A DNA stretch of 6,114 nt. It comes from Acidobacteriota bacterium. Its GTDB lineage: Bacteria > Acidobacteriota > Terriglobia > Terriglobales > Acidobacteriaceae. The DNA is taken from NCBI GenBank assembly GCA_021779695.1, contig JAJYAE010000273.1, forward strand, positions 1 to 6,114, in the 5' to 3' direction. Both the position numbers and the translations under genes were made by a program. The notes under the pieces are model-generated. The model saw nothing but the letters and a program-made list of their open reading frames with translations. It was not told the DNA's origin and ran no database searches. Numbering within the stretch: position 1 is the first letter of the stretch; each line of letters begins with the position of its first letter. This document shows positions 1 to 6,114 of the stretch, in pieces.

Positions 1-1
1 G

Positions 2-3000
2 GTCTTCTTTGCAAATCGTGATGGAGTGTCTTCCATGCGCTGGGATGGCAAAGACTGGATTGATGAGGGAAAGCTGCCGAATATTGTGTATCGGGCGACA
101 TCGCTGGCCGAGGATAAAGACGGAAACCTGTGGGCCGCCGGCAGCAAAGGCTCTGTGCTCCGCATCACCGTGGCTCCGTCGGGAATGAGAGACTCCAAGG
201 CCGAGGTGGTTTCAAGCAAGGCGGGCGTTCCTCCCGGTGTAACAGCGGTTGCTCTTGTCATGGGCAAGATCTATCTCGGGATTAATCGAAACCGGGATAT
301 CTATCGTTGGGACCCTACGGGTCACGGGTTTGTGGTCGATGACCAATTCCTTTTGCCCATCGATTCCCCTGATGCGACTCCGTTCCTATATCAAACAGAT
401 GATGGAAGTGTCTGGACGGGCACGATCGCATCCGGTAGTCGGCGCATCGCGCGCATCATTCCGGCGGCCGATGGAAAGTTGCGAGTCGACGAGGACACGT
501 ATCGGCCCCTCACTCGTTTCAAGGTCCAACCCGCGTTCGCTGACCCCGATGGCGATGTGTGGGCCGCGGGCGAGGCCCTGATCCGTTTTAATCCTCACCT
601 GCAGGCCTCGGCGTCGGAACAGTTCCCCACGCTTGTGCGTCAGGTCACCGCTGGATCGCGCATTGTTTTCGGCGGTAATAGCGTCGCTGGCTCGCCAGAA
701 CTCCGGCTTCCGCCGGAGAGCAACGACGTTGACTTCCAGTTTGCTGCCGCATCGTATGGCGACTCGGCTGATATTCGGTACCAGTATCGGCTCGAGGGCG
801 CGGACAGCGAATGGTCGGCGTGGGGGAAGCAGACGGAAGCGAATTTCAGCGGCCTGGGTCCCGGCAGCTACATATTTCGAGCGCGCTCGCGGGGAATTGA
901 CGGACAAGTGAGTCCGGAAGGAACCTATGCGTTCATCATTCTTCCGCCTTGGTACCGAACCACGTTGGCCTATATTCTTTACGGCCTTCTCTTCCTGATT
1001 CTCGCGATTGGCGGCTGGCGTTTGATCAGTATGTACGAGCGCGAGAAGGCTCGAAGAAAGACTGAGGCTCTGGAAGCTCAGGCTAAAGCGCTCGAGGCAA
1101 CCGTTAGCGAACGCACGGAAGAGATTCGTGCGCAGGCTGCCGAAATTTCCGCGCAGAAAGACAGCATCGAACTGCTGAGCGAAATCGGCAAGGAGATTAC
1201 CGCTTCGCTGGATCTGAATACCATCCTATTCAAGCTCTACCAACGTGTGAATCAAATCGTAGACGCGAGCATCTTCGGGGTCGGACTGTACCTGCCGGAG
1301 AAGCGTTTGATTGAATACAGCTTGGCGATTGAGAATGGCAAGCGATATGCGCCCTATACTCGCAGCGCGGACGATAAAAATCAGTTCGCGGTATGGTGCA
1401 TCGATCATCGGCAGGCGATTTTGATTAATGACGTGGAGACCGAGTCATCGAAATACATTCCTGCCTACACCCATACCGGCACGGTGCTTGACGACGGCAG
1501 CATGGCACAACCACCTGCGTCCATGATTTATCTGCCGCTGATCGCGCAGGAACGTGTTCTTGGCGTTCTGAGTATTCAGAGTTTCAAGAAGAACGCCTAT
1601 ACCGAACAGCACCTGAGCTTGCTGGAGAACCTGGCTGCGTACACAACCATCGCGCTCGACAATGCCAATGCCTACCAGGTCATCAACCAGCAGGAAAAGG
1701 AAGTCAGCGAACGTGCCGCGGAATTAGTGACCATCAACCGAATCACGCAGGCGCTCGCGACTCAACTCGATAAGGACCGCCTTATCCAGTTTCTCGGGGA
1801 TGAAGTCCGCGATCTGTTTCGCGCGCCCATATGTTATGTATCTCTGCTCGACCGAGCCACCATGACGCTTCACTTTCCGTATGCGTATGGCGAAGACGCT
1901 GCGCCGCGACCCTTCGGACAGGGACTGACGTCGCAGATCATTCGCACCGGCCAACCTTTGCTCATCAATGAAGACATGGAAGGCAACCGCGCCAAGCTGG
2001 GTATCGAGCAGATTGGGCGGCACACGGCTTCTTATCTCGGGGTTCCGATTCCATCCGGCGGCCAGGTAATTGGCGTGATCAGTGTTCAGTCGGTCGATCA
2101 GGAAGGGCGCTTCAAAGAAGCCGATCTGCGCCTTCTGTCGACGGTCGCAACATCTGTCGGGGTCGCCTTCCATAATGCAAAGTTGTTCGAAGAGGCAGGA
2201 CATGCAAGAGCGGCGGCGGAACAAGCAGACGCGGCGAAAAGCTCATTCCTGTCGACGGTCAGCCATGAACTGCGGACGCCACTCACCTCTGTGCTCGGCT
2301 TTGCCAAGATCATTCGCCGCAGACTTGAAGAACGACTCTTCCCGTTGATTCCGGAGGACGATCGCAAGGTGCAGCAGGCCAAGCGCCAGGTGATCGAAAA
2401 TCTTGATGTCGTGGTGAGCGAGGGTGAGCGCCTTACAAAGTTGATTGACGACGTTCTCGATCTGGCCAAAATCGAGGCAGGCAAATTTACCTGGAACATG
2501 GCCAGCCTTTCCGTGAAGGATGTGATTGAACGCGCAATCGCGGCCACTTCATCCTTGTTTGAAGCCAAGAAACTAGAGTTGGTCCGCGATATCGAACCGG
2601 GCTTGCCTTTGATTACCGGGGATCAGGATCGTTTGATCCAGGTCGTGATCAATCTGATTTCGAACGCCGTCAAATTTACTGACACGGGCTCGATCACGTG
2701 CTCTGTTCACAAGCAGGGAAGTGAAATGATCGTGAGCGTCAAGGATTCTGGCATCGGCATTGCTCCCGCTGATCAGCCCAAAGTTTTCGAGAAATTCAAG
2801 CAGGTCGGCGATACCTTGACCGACAAGCCCAAAGGGACCGGCCTGGGGCTGCCGATCTGCAAAGAGATCGTCGAATATCATGGCGGACGAATCTGGGTGG
2901 AGAGCGAACCGGGCCACGGCAGCACATTTTCATTTACGCTTCCAATTATTGAAGGTACGCAGGCGCTTGAAACGCTCCCTATGCGCCACTCCATCAATGT

Positions 3001-3652
3001 AGAGACCCTTGTCCGGCAGTTGCGAGAGAGAGTGATCTCACACCCATCGCGGGATAAGTCAGTCCTGGTGGTCGATGACGACTCCAACATCCGATCGCTC
3101 CTCCAGCAGGAACTCACAGAGGCGGGCTATTCCGTTCGCCTGGCCGAAGACGGCCGCAAAGCGCTGGCCCTGATTCGAGAGGAACCGCCGGGACTGGTCA
3201 TCCTCGATGTGATGATGCCGGAGATGAATGGTTTCGACGTGGCGGCAGTGCTCAAAAATGATCCATCCACAATGGACATCCCAATCATCATCTTGTCCAT
3301 TCTCGAAGATAAAGAACGCGGATACCGGCTGGGTGTGGATCGTTACCTTACCAAGCCAATCGATACGGCTTCTCTGTTCCACGAGGTTGATACGTTGCTG
3401 GATCAAGGGAAATCCCGGAAGAAGGTGATGGTCGTCGATGAAGATGCGTCCACCATTCGGACTCTCACCAGTGCCCTTGAGACTCGTGGCTATCAAGTAG
3501 TCGAGTCGAGCGGCTCTGAGCTGGTTTCAAAAGCTGTCCTCTCGAAGCCTGACATCATTATCTTGAATTCGCTCCTTTCCAGCGATGAAGCGGTTCGTGC
3601 TCTTCGCTTCGAGAAGGGAATGGAGAACGTACTCTTTTTGATTTATCAATGA
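2..3652 (+). CDS. Hybrid sensor histidine kinase (propeller/Y_Y_Y, GAF-GAF-HisKA-HATPase-REC-pseudo-REC), 5'-partial
   Basis: Membrane-bound hybrid histidine kinase whose beginning lies left of the window. The frame is open from base 2, and the GTG at 26 and ATG at 35 fall inside a propeller repeat (FANRDGV..RWDGK), so neither is the true start. Numbered from GTG 26: Reg_prop propeller blades cover about 1-200 (DGNLWAAG, DGSVWTG, DGDVWAAG); a Y_Y_Y domain about 235-307; one membrane helix about 313-331; a coiled coil about 335-380; GAF1 about 395-550; GAF2 about 580-720; a signalling helix; HisKA with phosphorylated His747 (SHELRTP); HATPase with N box N876/N880, G1 DSGIG 907-911, F box near 921-924 and G2 GTGLG 937-941. 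REC1 (1011-1127) keeps D1017/D1018, D1061, S1091 and K1110. The tail 1132-1208 resembles the first two thirds of a second receiver, with N1181 at the phosphorylation site, and stops at strand 4. The propeller and Y_Y_Y domain should sit outside the cytoplasm as the sensor and the rest inside. No DNA-binding output is present. The ligand is unknown. Confidence 0.94.
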   Translation, partial: VFFANRDGVSSMRWDGKDWIDEGKLPNIVYRATSLAEDKDGNLWAAGSKGSVLRITVAPSGMRDSKAEVVSSKAGVPPGVTAVALVMGKIYLGINRNRDIYRWDPTGHGFVVDDQFLLPIDSPDATPFLYQTDDGSVWTGTIASGSRRIARIIPAADGKLRVDEDTYRPLTRFKVQPAFADPDGDVWAAGEALIRFNPHLQASASEQFPTLVRQVTAGSRIVFGGNSVAGSPELRLPPESNDVDFQFAAASYGDSADIRYQYRLEGADSEWSAWGKQTEANFSGLGPGSYIFRARSRGIDGQVSPEGTYAFIILPPWYRTTLAYILYGLLFLILAIGGWRLISMYEREKARRKTEALEAQAKALEATVSERTEEIRAQAAEISAQKDSIELLSEIGKEITASLDLNTILFKLYQRVNQIVDASIFGVGLYLPEKRLIEYSLAIENGKRYAPYTRSADDKNQFAVWCIDHRQAILINDVETESSKYIPAYTHTGTVLDDGSMAQPPASMIYLPLIAQERVLGVLSIQSFKKNAYTEQHLSLLENLAAYTTIALDNANAYQVINQQEKEVSERAAELVTINRITQALATQLDKDRLIQFLGDEVRDLFRAPICYVSLLDRATMTLHFPYAYGEDAAPRPFGQGLTSQIIRTGQPLLINEDMEGNRAKLGIEQIGRHTASYLGVPIPSGGQVIGVISVQSVDQEGRFKEADLRLLSTVATSVGVAFHNAKLFEEAGHARAAAEQADAAKSSFLSTVSHELRTPLTSVLGFAKIIRRRLEERLFPLIPEDDRKVQQAKRQVIENLDVVVSEGERLTKLIDDVLDLAKIEAGKFTWNMASLSVKDVIERAIAATSSLFEAKKLELVRDIEPGLPLITGDQDRLIQVVINLISNAVKFTDTGSITCSVHKQGSEMIVSVKDSGIGIAPADQPKVFEKFKQVGDTLTDKPKGTGLGLPICKEIVEYHGGRIWVESEPGHGSTFSFTLPIIEGTQALETLPMRHSINVETLVRQLRERVISHPSRDKSVLVVDDDSNIRSLLQQELTEAGYSVRLAEDGRKALALIREEPPGLVILDVMMPEMNGFDVAAVLKNDPSTMDIPIIILSILEDKERGYRLGVDRYLTKPIDTASLFHEVDTLLDQGKSRKKVMVVDEDASTIRTLTSALETRGYQVVESSGSELVSKAVLSKPDIIILNSLLSSDEAVRALRFEKGMENVLFLIYQ

Positions 3653-4044
3653 CGCCTATGAAAATTCTGATTGTTGACGACGAACCGCATTTGCGCATGC
3701 TGATCCAGCAGACCCTCGAAGAACTCGAGGACGATGGTGTCGAACTTTTCACTGCGAGCAACGGCGAAGAGGCGCTCGAAACAATTCGCAAAGAGGAGCC
3801 CAATCTTGTTTTCCTCGACGTGATGATGCCGAAGAAAAACGGCTTCGATGTCTGCAGCGCGGTGAAGAATGATTTGGGATTAGGTCACATCCATATCATT
3901 CTGCTGACCGCCAAGGGTCAGGAGTTCGATCGCCAGCGCGGCCAGGAAGTTGGCGCTGATCTTTATATGACCAAGCCGTTCGACCCGGATGCCCTGATCG
4001 CCAAGGCCCGCTCCGTGCTGGGTTTGTCAATGCCTGGGGAGTGA
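3649..4044 (+). CDS. Single-domain CheY-like response regulator
   Basis: A 131-residue protein consisting of one receiver domain and no output domain. It is cytoplasmic and should accept phosphate from the kinase encoded just upstream. All receiver hallmarks are present: acidic pair D10/D11 (ILIVDDE), phosphorylated D57 in FLDVMMP, T87 on strand 4 (ILLTAKG), switch aromatic Y106 and K109 in MTKPF. The length is normal for the family. The start ATG at 3649 overlaps the kinase stop (ATGA), which suggests translational coupling. An in-frame ATG at 3658, directly before KILIVDD, is an alternative. Neither has a well-placed Shine-Dalgarno; a GGAGA at 3622-3626 is too far away. The DVMMP..NGFDV motif is shared with the kinase's REC1, but the rest differs, so a recent duplication is not evident. 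The output partner is most simply the phosphatase encoded next, or another protein elsewhere; this is inferred from context. Confidence 0.95.
   Translation: MTPMKILIVDDEPHLRMLIQQTLEELEDDGVELFTASNGEEALETIRKEEPNLVFLDVMMPKKNGFDVCSAVKNDLGLGHIHIILLTAKGQEFDRQRGQEVGADLYMTKPFDPDALIAKARSVLGLSMPGE
4036..4041 (+). promoter_or_regulatory. Shine-Dalgarno deciding the phosphatase start
   Basis: GGGGAG lies 8 bases before the ATG at 4050, a normal spacing. The alternative GTG start at 4041 overlaps the regulator's stop codon, and the purine run abuts it directly, so it has no usable Shine-Dalgarno at proper distance. This favours the ATG at 4050. The site sits inside the end of the response regulator gene, so ribosomes finishing that gene would be close by. 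Confidence 0.45.
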
Positions 4045-4049
4045 GGCAT

Positions 4050-5543
4050 ATGGCCGCTCTCACACTCAAGTCACTCATCAGCTCCAGGTCCGACTGCCGT
4101 TCCGCCCTCACGGCGTTAATCAATGTTGTGGGCGCCGAAATCTCCATTGTTGACCCAGCCGGCAAGCCTCTGCTGGGTGAGATATCTCCGGACAATTCAG
4201 TTGACCATACTCACATTCCAGTGCAGTTTGAAGACGCGACCCTGGGATTTGTCGTTGGCCCACCTGAGCCTGCGTCGGCAATCGCCCTGCTGCTCCAGCA
4301 CTTCGCAAGCCGCCAGTCTGAAGCGCGAGCACTTGCTGCAGAGGTTCTCCATTTGTACCGCGAAGTCCACTTGATTGAGCAACTGTCCGAACAACTGGCC
4401 GCTCTTCTCAACTCGGCCGCCGTGGGTCAGTCTGCGCTGGCGCAGGCGCAACGCTTAATTCCTGCGACTCACGGTAGCGTGCTCTTAATGGGAAAGGACG
4501 ACCGCATCCTGCAACGCGCCGCTTCTTTCGGCGATTTGTGCGATGATTCCGCAGACGATCGGGGTCCCCTTGGTCCCGGATCGCAGTTCGCTGCTTCGAC
4601 CCTGGAGCGCGGAATTGGAGAGATCGTCAATAACTGCGCCTCCGATGCTCGCGCTCTTGAATCGGAATGCACGCTGAGGTCATTGATGTGCGCTCCCTTG
4701 CGCGCAGGACAGCGGACGGTCGGCATTATCGCATTAGCCAACAGTGCAGCTGGCTCATCTTATTCCGCCGCCGATCTTAAACTGCTGAACACCATCGCGC
4801 TGCAAACTGCCGCTGCCATTGAAAACTCAATGCTGTGCGCGGAAATGGTCGAAACCGCCCGCGAGCGCGCCGCTTTTGCCGCCGAACTGCAGGCTGCAAG
4901 CACTGTTCAGCAATTGCTTTTGCAGAGCGCCTCGCGTTCCACTCCCGGTTTTCAGGTGGACTCCGTGTATCTGCCCGCCAGCGAAGTTGGTGGCGATTTC
5001 TTCTTCGTATCCCCTGCGCCGGACGGTTCTCTCACCGCCATTGTGGGCGATGTTTCAGGAAAGGGCCTCCCCGCCGCGATGCGCGTTGCCATGATTCTTG
5101 GTGCACTGCGCCGCGAAACTTCGCACGACCCCGGGGACATCCTGCACGGTCTCAACAACGCACTGATTGCGCAGGGGCAGCTCGGCTTTACTACTGCTTG
5201 CTGTGTACGCATCGCACTCTCCGGCGAGTACACGGTTGCGAATGCCGGGCACATTCCTCCCTACATCTCCGGTCGCGAAGTGAATACGCCGCCAACGTTG
5301 CCATTGGGCCTGCTTGCGGAGCAGGCGTACGAGCTGGTGCACGGCCGTCTGGCGGCCTCGGAACGTTTCGTCCTGCTTTCGGACGGCGTTCCAGAAGCCC
5401 GCGCCGACAGCGGAGAGCTTTATGGATTTGGAAGACTTCCGAATCTTACTTTGATGTCCGCCCGCGACATCGCCGAAGCCGCGCAGCGTTTCGGTCAGGA
5501 AGACGACATCACTGTCCTGACACTTGCCATCGCTAACGGCTAG
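4050..5543 (+). CDS. GAF-domain PP2C/SpoIIE-type serine/threonine phosphatase (RsbU-like)
   Basis: A cytoplasmic, Mn/Mg-dependent protein phosphatase of 497 residues, of the type that dephosphorylates anti-sigma antagonist (STAS) proteins in partner switching. Numbered from ATG 4050: residues 1-100 are a small alpha/beta region (GAEISIVDPAGKPLLGE) that I can only call PAS- or GAF-like. A helix follows (LHLYREVHLIEQLSEQLA), then a GAF domain about 118-258 and a linker helix carrying the typical AELQAASTVQQLLLQ pattern found before SpoIIE domains. The phosphatase domain is about 302-495, with EVGGD (D316), GDVSGKG (D334), NAGHIPP (H401), SDGVPEA (D445) and EDDIT (D485/D486). The metal-binding acidic residues are therefore all present and it should be active. 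There is no membrane segment or signal peptide. The GTG at 4041 would add three residues and overlap the upstream stop. Close packing with the kinase and regulator genes implies one transcript and a shared pathway. The substrate gene is not in the window. Confidence 0.94.
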   Translation: MAALTLKSLISSRSDCRSALTALINVVGAEISIVDPAGKPLLGEISPDNSVDHTHIPVQFEDATLGFVVGPPEPASAIALLLQHFASRQSEARALAAEVLHLYREVHLIEQLSEQLAALLNSAAVGQSALAQAQRLIPATHGSVLLMGKDDRILQRAASFGDLCDDSADDRGPLGPGSQFAASTLERGIGEIVNNCASDARALESECTLRSLMCAPLRAGQRTVGIIALANSAAGSSYSAADLKLLNTIALQTAAAIENSMLCAEMVETARERAAFAAELQAASTVQQLLLQSASRSTPGFQVDSVYLPASEVGGDFFFVSPAPDGSLTAIVGDVSGKGLPAAMRVAMILGALRRETSHDPGDILHGLNNALIAQGQLGFTTACCVRIALSGEYTVANAGHIPPYISGREVNTPPTLPLGLLAEQAYELVHGRLAASERFVLLSDGVPEARADSGELYGFGRLPNLTLMSARDIAEAAQRFGQEDDITVLTLAIANG

Positions 5544-5578
5544 CTGTCTCGGGATAGCCAGCGCGCGCACCCAATTCT

Positions 5579-5602
5579 AAAAGTGCACGAGCTGGCACTT
5601 TT
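5579..5602 (+). terminator. Candidate intrinsic terminator after the operon
   Basis: AAAAGTGC (5579-5586) and GCACTTTT (5595-5602) form a perfect 8-bp inverted repeat around an 8-base loop, beginning 35 bases after the phosphatase stop. The T run is part of the stem and only four long, and the stem has just four G/C pairs, so termination may be weak. The symmetric A and T runs would let it act in both directions. Its position right after the last gene is the main support. It also covers the GTG at 5583 that opens a spurious reading frame. Confidence 0.5.
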
Positions 5603-5717
5603 CATCGAATCGCCGAATCGTGCGGACATCGATGATGTGAATGCCTTCGATGACTGGTTCGCGTCACACGCCGAAAGATTCTTGTCCCGTTCTAGCAAAA
5701 TAAGTAATGGTTCAGGT

Positions 5718-5750
5718 CATTACGCGCATGGCTGCGGCGAGCATTACGCG
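5718..5750. repeat. Short direct repeat CATTACGCG
   Basis: CATTACGCG occurs at 5718-5726 and again at 5742-5750, 24 bases apart start to start, in the gene-poor region. The pair is exact but short. It could be a binding-site pair or chance; no other copy is evident in this region. Confidence 0.3.
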
Positions 5751-6042
5751 GGTAACGGGTATGCATTTTTATGCGCAAATGCTGCCGGCATGATCTTTTG
5801 TTGTACGGCGGCGAACGACATCAGCTTGCCGATTGCGAGGGAAACGGAATCGTCGTTTCGTCCCCTACGGATGGCGGGTCAACTCTCCGAGGCTGCGTTC
5901 ACCAACGCTGGAAGGCAAGATCGAAAAGGGCGAAAGCACCCATGTGTCAATCGATTACGACGGTAATTATGCAGGGGAAATTGTTTCCGCGCGAAGGCCT
6001 TGGTTGACGCAGAGAACCGTGACCGACGCCCAAAAACGACGC

Positions 6043-6070
6043 TTGCCGTTTGCCGGATCACGGCTACAAT
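6043..6070 (+). promoter_or_regulatory. Candidate sigma70-type promoter directed to the right
   Basis: TTGCCG (6043-6048, 4 of 6 matches to the -35 consensus) and TACAAT (6065-6070, 5 of 6 matches to the -10) are separated by 16 bases. Transcription would begin near 6077 and read out of the window, so the gene served is not visible. It lies in DNA that looks non-coding and far enough past the operon's terminator to start a new unit. A match of this quality can arise by chance. Confidence 0.35.
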
Positions 6071-6111
6071 TGGCAGAGCAAAGGGATCGTTGCATCGCCC
6101 AATTGGCAACG
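6067..6111. repeat. Direct and inverted repeats next to the promoter candidate
   Basis: CAATTGGCA occurs at 6067-6075, overlapping the -10 box, and again at 6100-6108, 33 bases apart or close to three helical turns. The second copy overlaps an inverted repeat, CGTTGC (6088-6093) and GCAACG (6106-6111), and contains the palindrome CCAATTGG (6099-6106). The arrangement around a transcription start would suit an operator or a leader hairpin, but the elements are short. Confidence 0.3.
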
Positions 6112-6114
6112 TCG

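Larger units (their letters stand above)
5603..6114. other. Region without a supportable gene; possible decayed sequence
   Basis: I find no convincing gene, tRNA or other RNA in this stretch. A 127-codon frame from GTG 5583 to 5966 starts inside the terminator hairpin, has a cysteine- and histidine-rich composition unlike the upstream proteins and matches no family I know. A different + frame is open from 5794 to the right edge (107 codons) with no ATG; its middle part (near LEGKIEKGESTHVSIDYDG, about 5913-5969) looks somewhat protein-like, with GC-rich third codon positions, but its ends are arginine-rich and the promoter candidate lies inside it. Either a degraded gene whose frame has been broken or plain intergenic DNA would fit. 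Confidence 0.5.

Noticed and set aside
386..907. Antisense frame of 173 codons opposite the propeller and Y_Y_Y region
   Set aside because: Arg-rich composition and no domain; the + strand here encodes clear Reg_prop and Y_Y_Y sequence.
3640..3660. Frameshift as the cause of the short second receiver in the kinase
   Set aside because: The sequence after the stop is the start of a complete new receiver beginning at strand 1, not the missing strand 5 and helix 5.
4835..5536. Long + frame of 233 codons inside the phosphatase gene
   Set aside because: It is a shadow of the GC-rich phosphatase frame: very Arg/Cys-rich, with no motifs, while the other frame carries all phosphatase signatures.
5538..5559. 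GGCTA/TAGCC hairpin overlapping the phosphatase stop as a terminator
   Set aside because: Only five pairs around a 12-base loop and no T run; the 5579-5602 hairpin is a better candidate.
5763..5774. GCAT-TTTT-ATGC mini hairpin
   Set aside because: Only a four-pair stem, easily due to chance in AT-richer DNA.
5583..5966. 127-codon + frame from a GTG start
   Set aside because: It begins inside the terminator-like hairpin, has no Shine-Dalgarno, an unusual Cys/His-rich composition and no recognisable domain.
5879..6109. Antisense frame of 76 codons at the right end
   Set aside because: Starts from a TTG, no Shine-Dalgarno, no family resemblance, and it covers the promoter candidate on the other strand.

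Overview
The window carries the 3' part of a signalling operon, all on the + strand. It holds a very large hybrid sensor histidine kinase (left end cut by the window edge), a stand-alone CheY-like receiver, and a GAF-containing PP2C/SpoIIE-type serine/threonine phosphatase. About 570 bases with no gene I can support follow. The organism looks like a free-living, probably soil or sediment bacterium of moderately high GC (mid-50s % judged by eye). The ligand-binding type of two-component kinase (Reg_prop propeller plus Y_Y_Y domain) coupled to GAF domains and a SpoIIE-like phosphatase is common in Acidobacteriota and related groups. That assignment is an inference from architecture, not from a marker gene.

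Layout: positions 2-3652 encode propeller blades, a Y_Y_Y domain, one membrane helix, a coiled coil, two GAF domains, HisKA, HATPase, an intact receiver and a shortened receiver-like tail. The response regulator (3649-4044) overlaps the kinase by four bases (ATGA). The phosphatase starts at 4050, or by a four-base GTGA overlap at 4041, and ends at 5543. A perfect 8-bp inverted repeat flanked by A and T runs lies 35 bases after its stop and probably ends the transcript. Bases 5603-6114 look non-coding or decayed. A sigma70-like promoter candidate near 6043-6070 points out of the window to the right.

Working model: a signal outside the cytoplasm is sensed by the propeller/Y_Y_Y module, passed through the membrane helix and GAF domains to the kinase core, and phosphate goes from His747 (numbered from the GTG at 26) to the kinase's own receiver and/or the separate receiver. 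The co-translated phosphatase suggests the pathway ends in a partner-switching step that dephosphorylates an anti-sigma antagonist (STAS) protein. No STAS or anti-sigma kinase gene is visible here, so the target is encoded elsewhere. The most notable details are the kinase's truncated C-terminal receiver, in which Asn replaces the phosphorylated Asp, and the receiver and phosphatase being separate proteins where many relatives fuse them.
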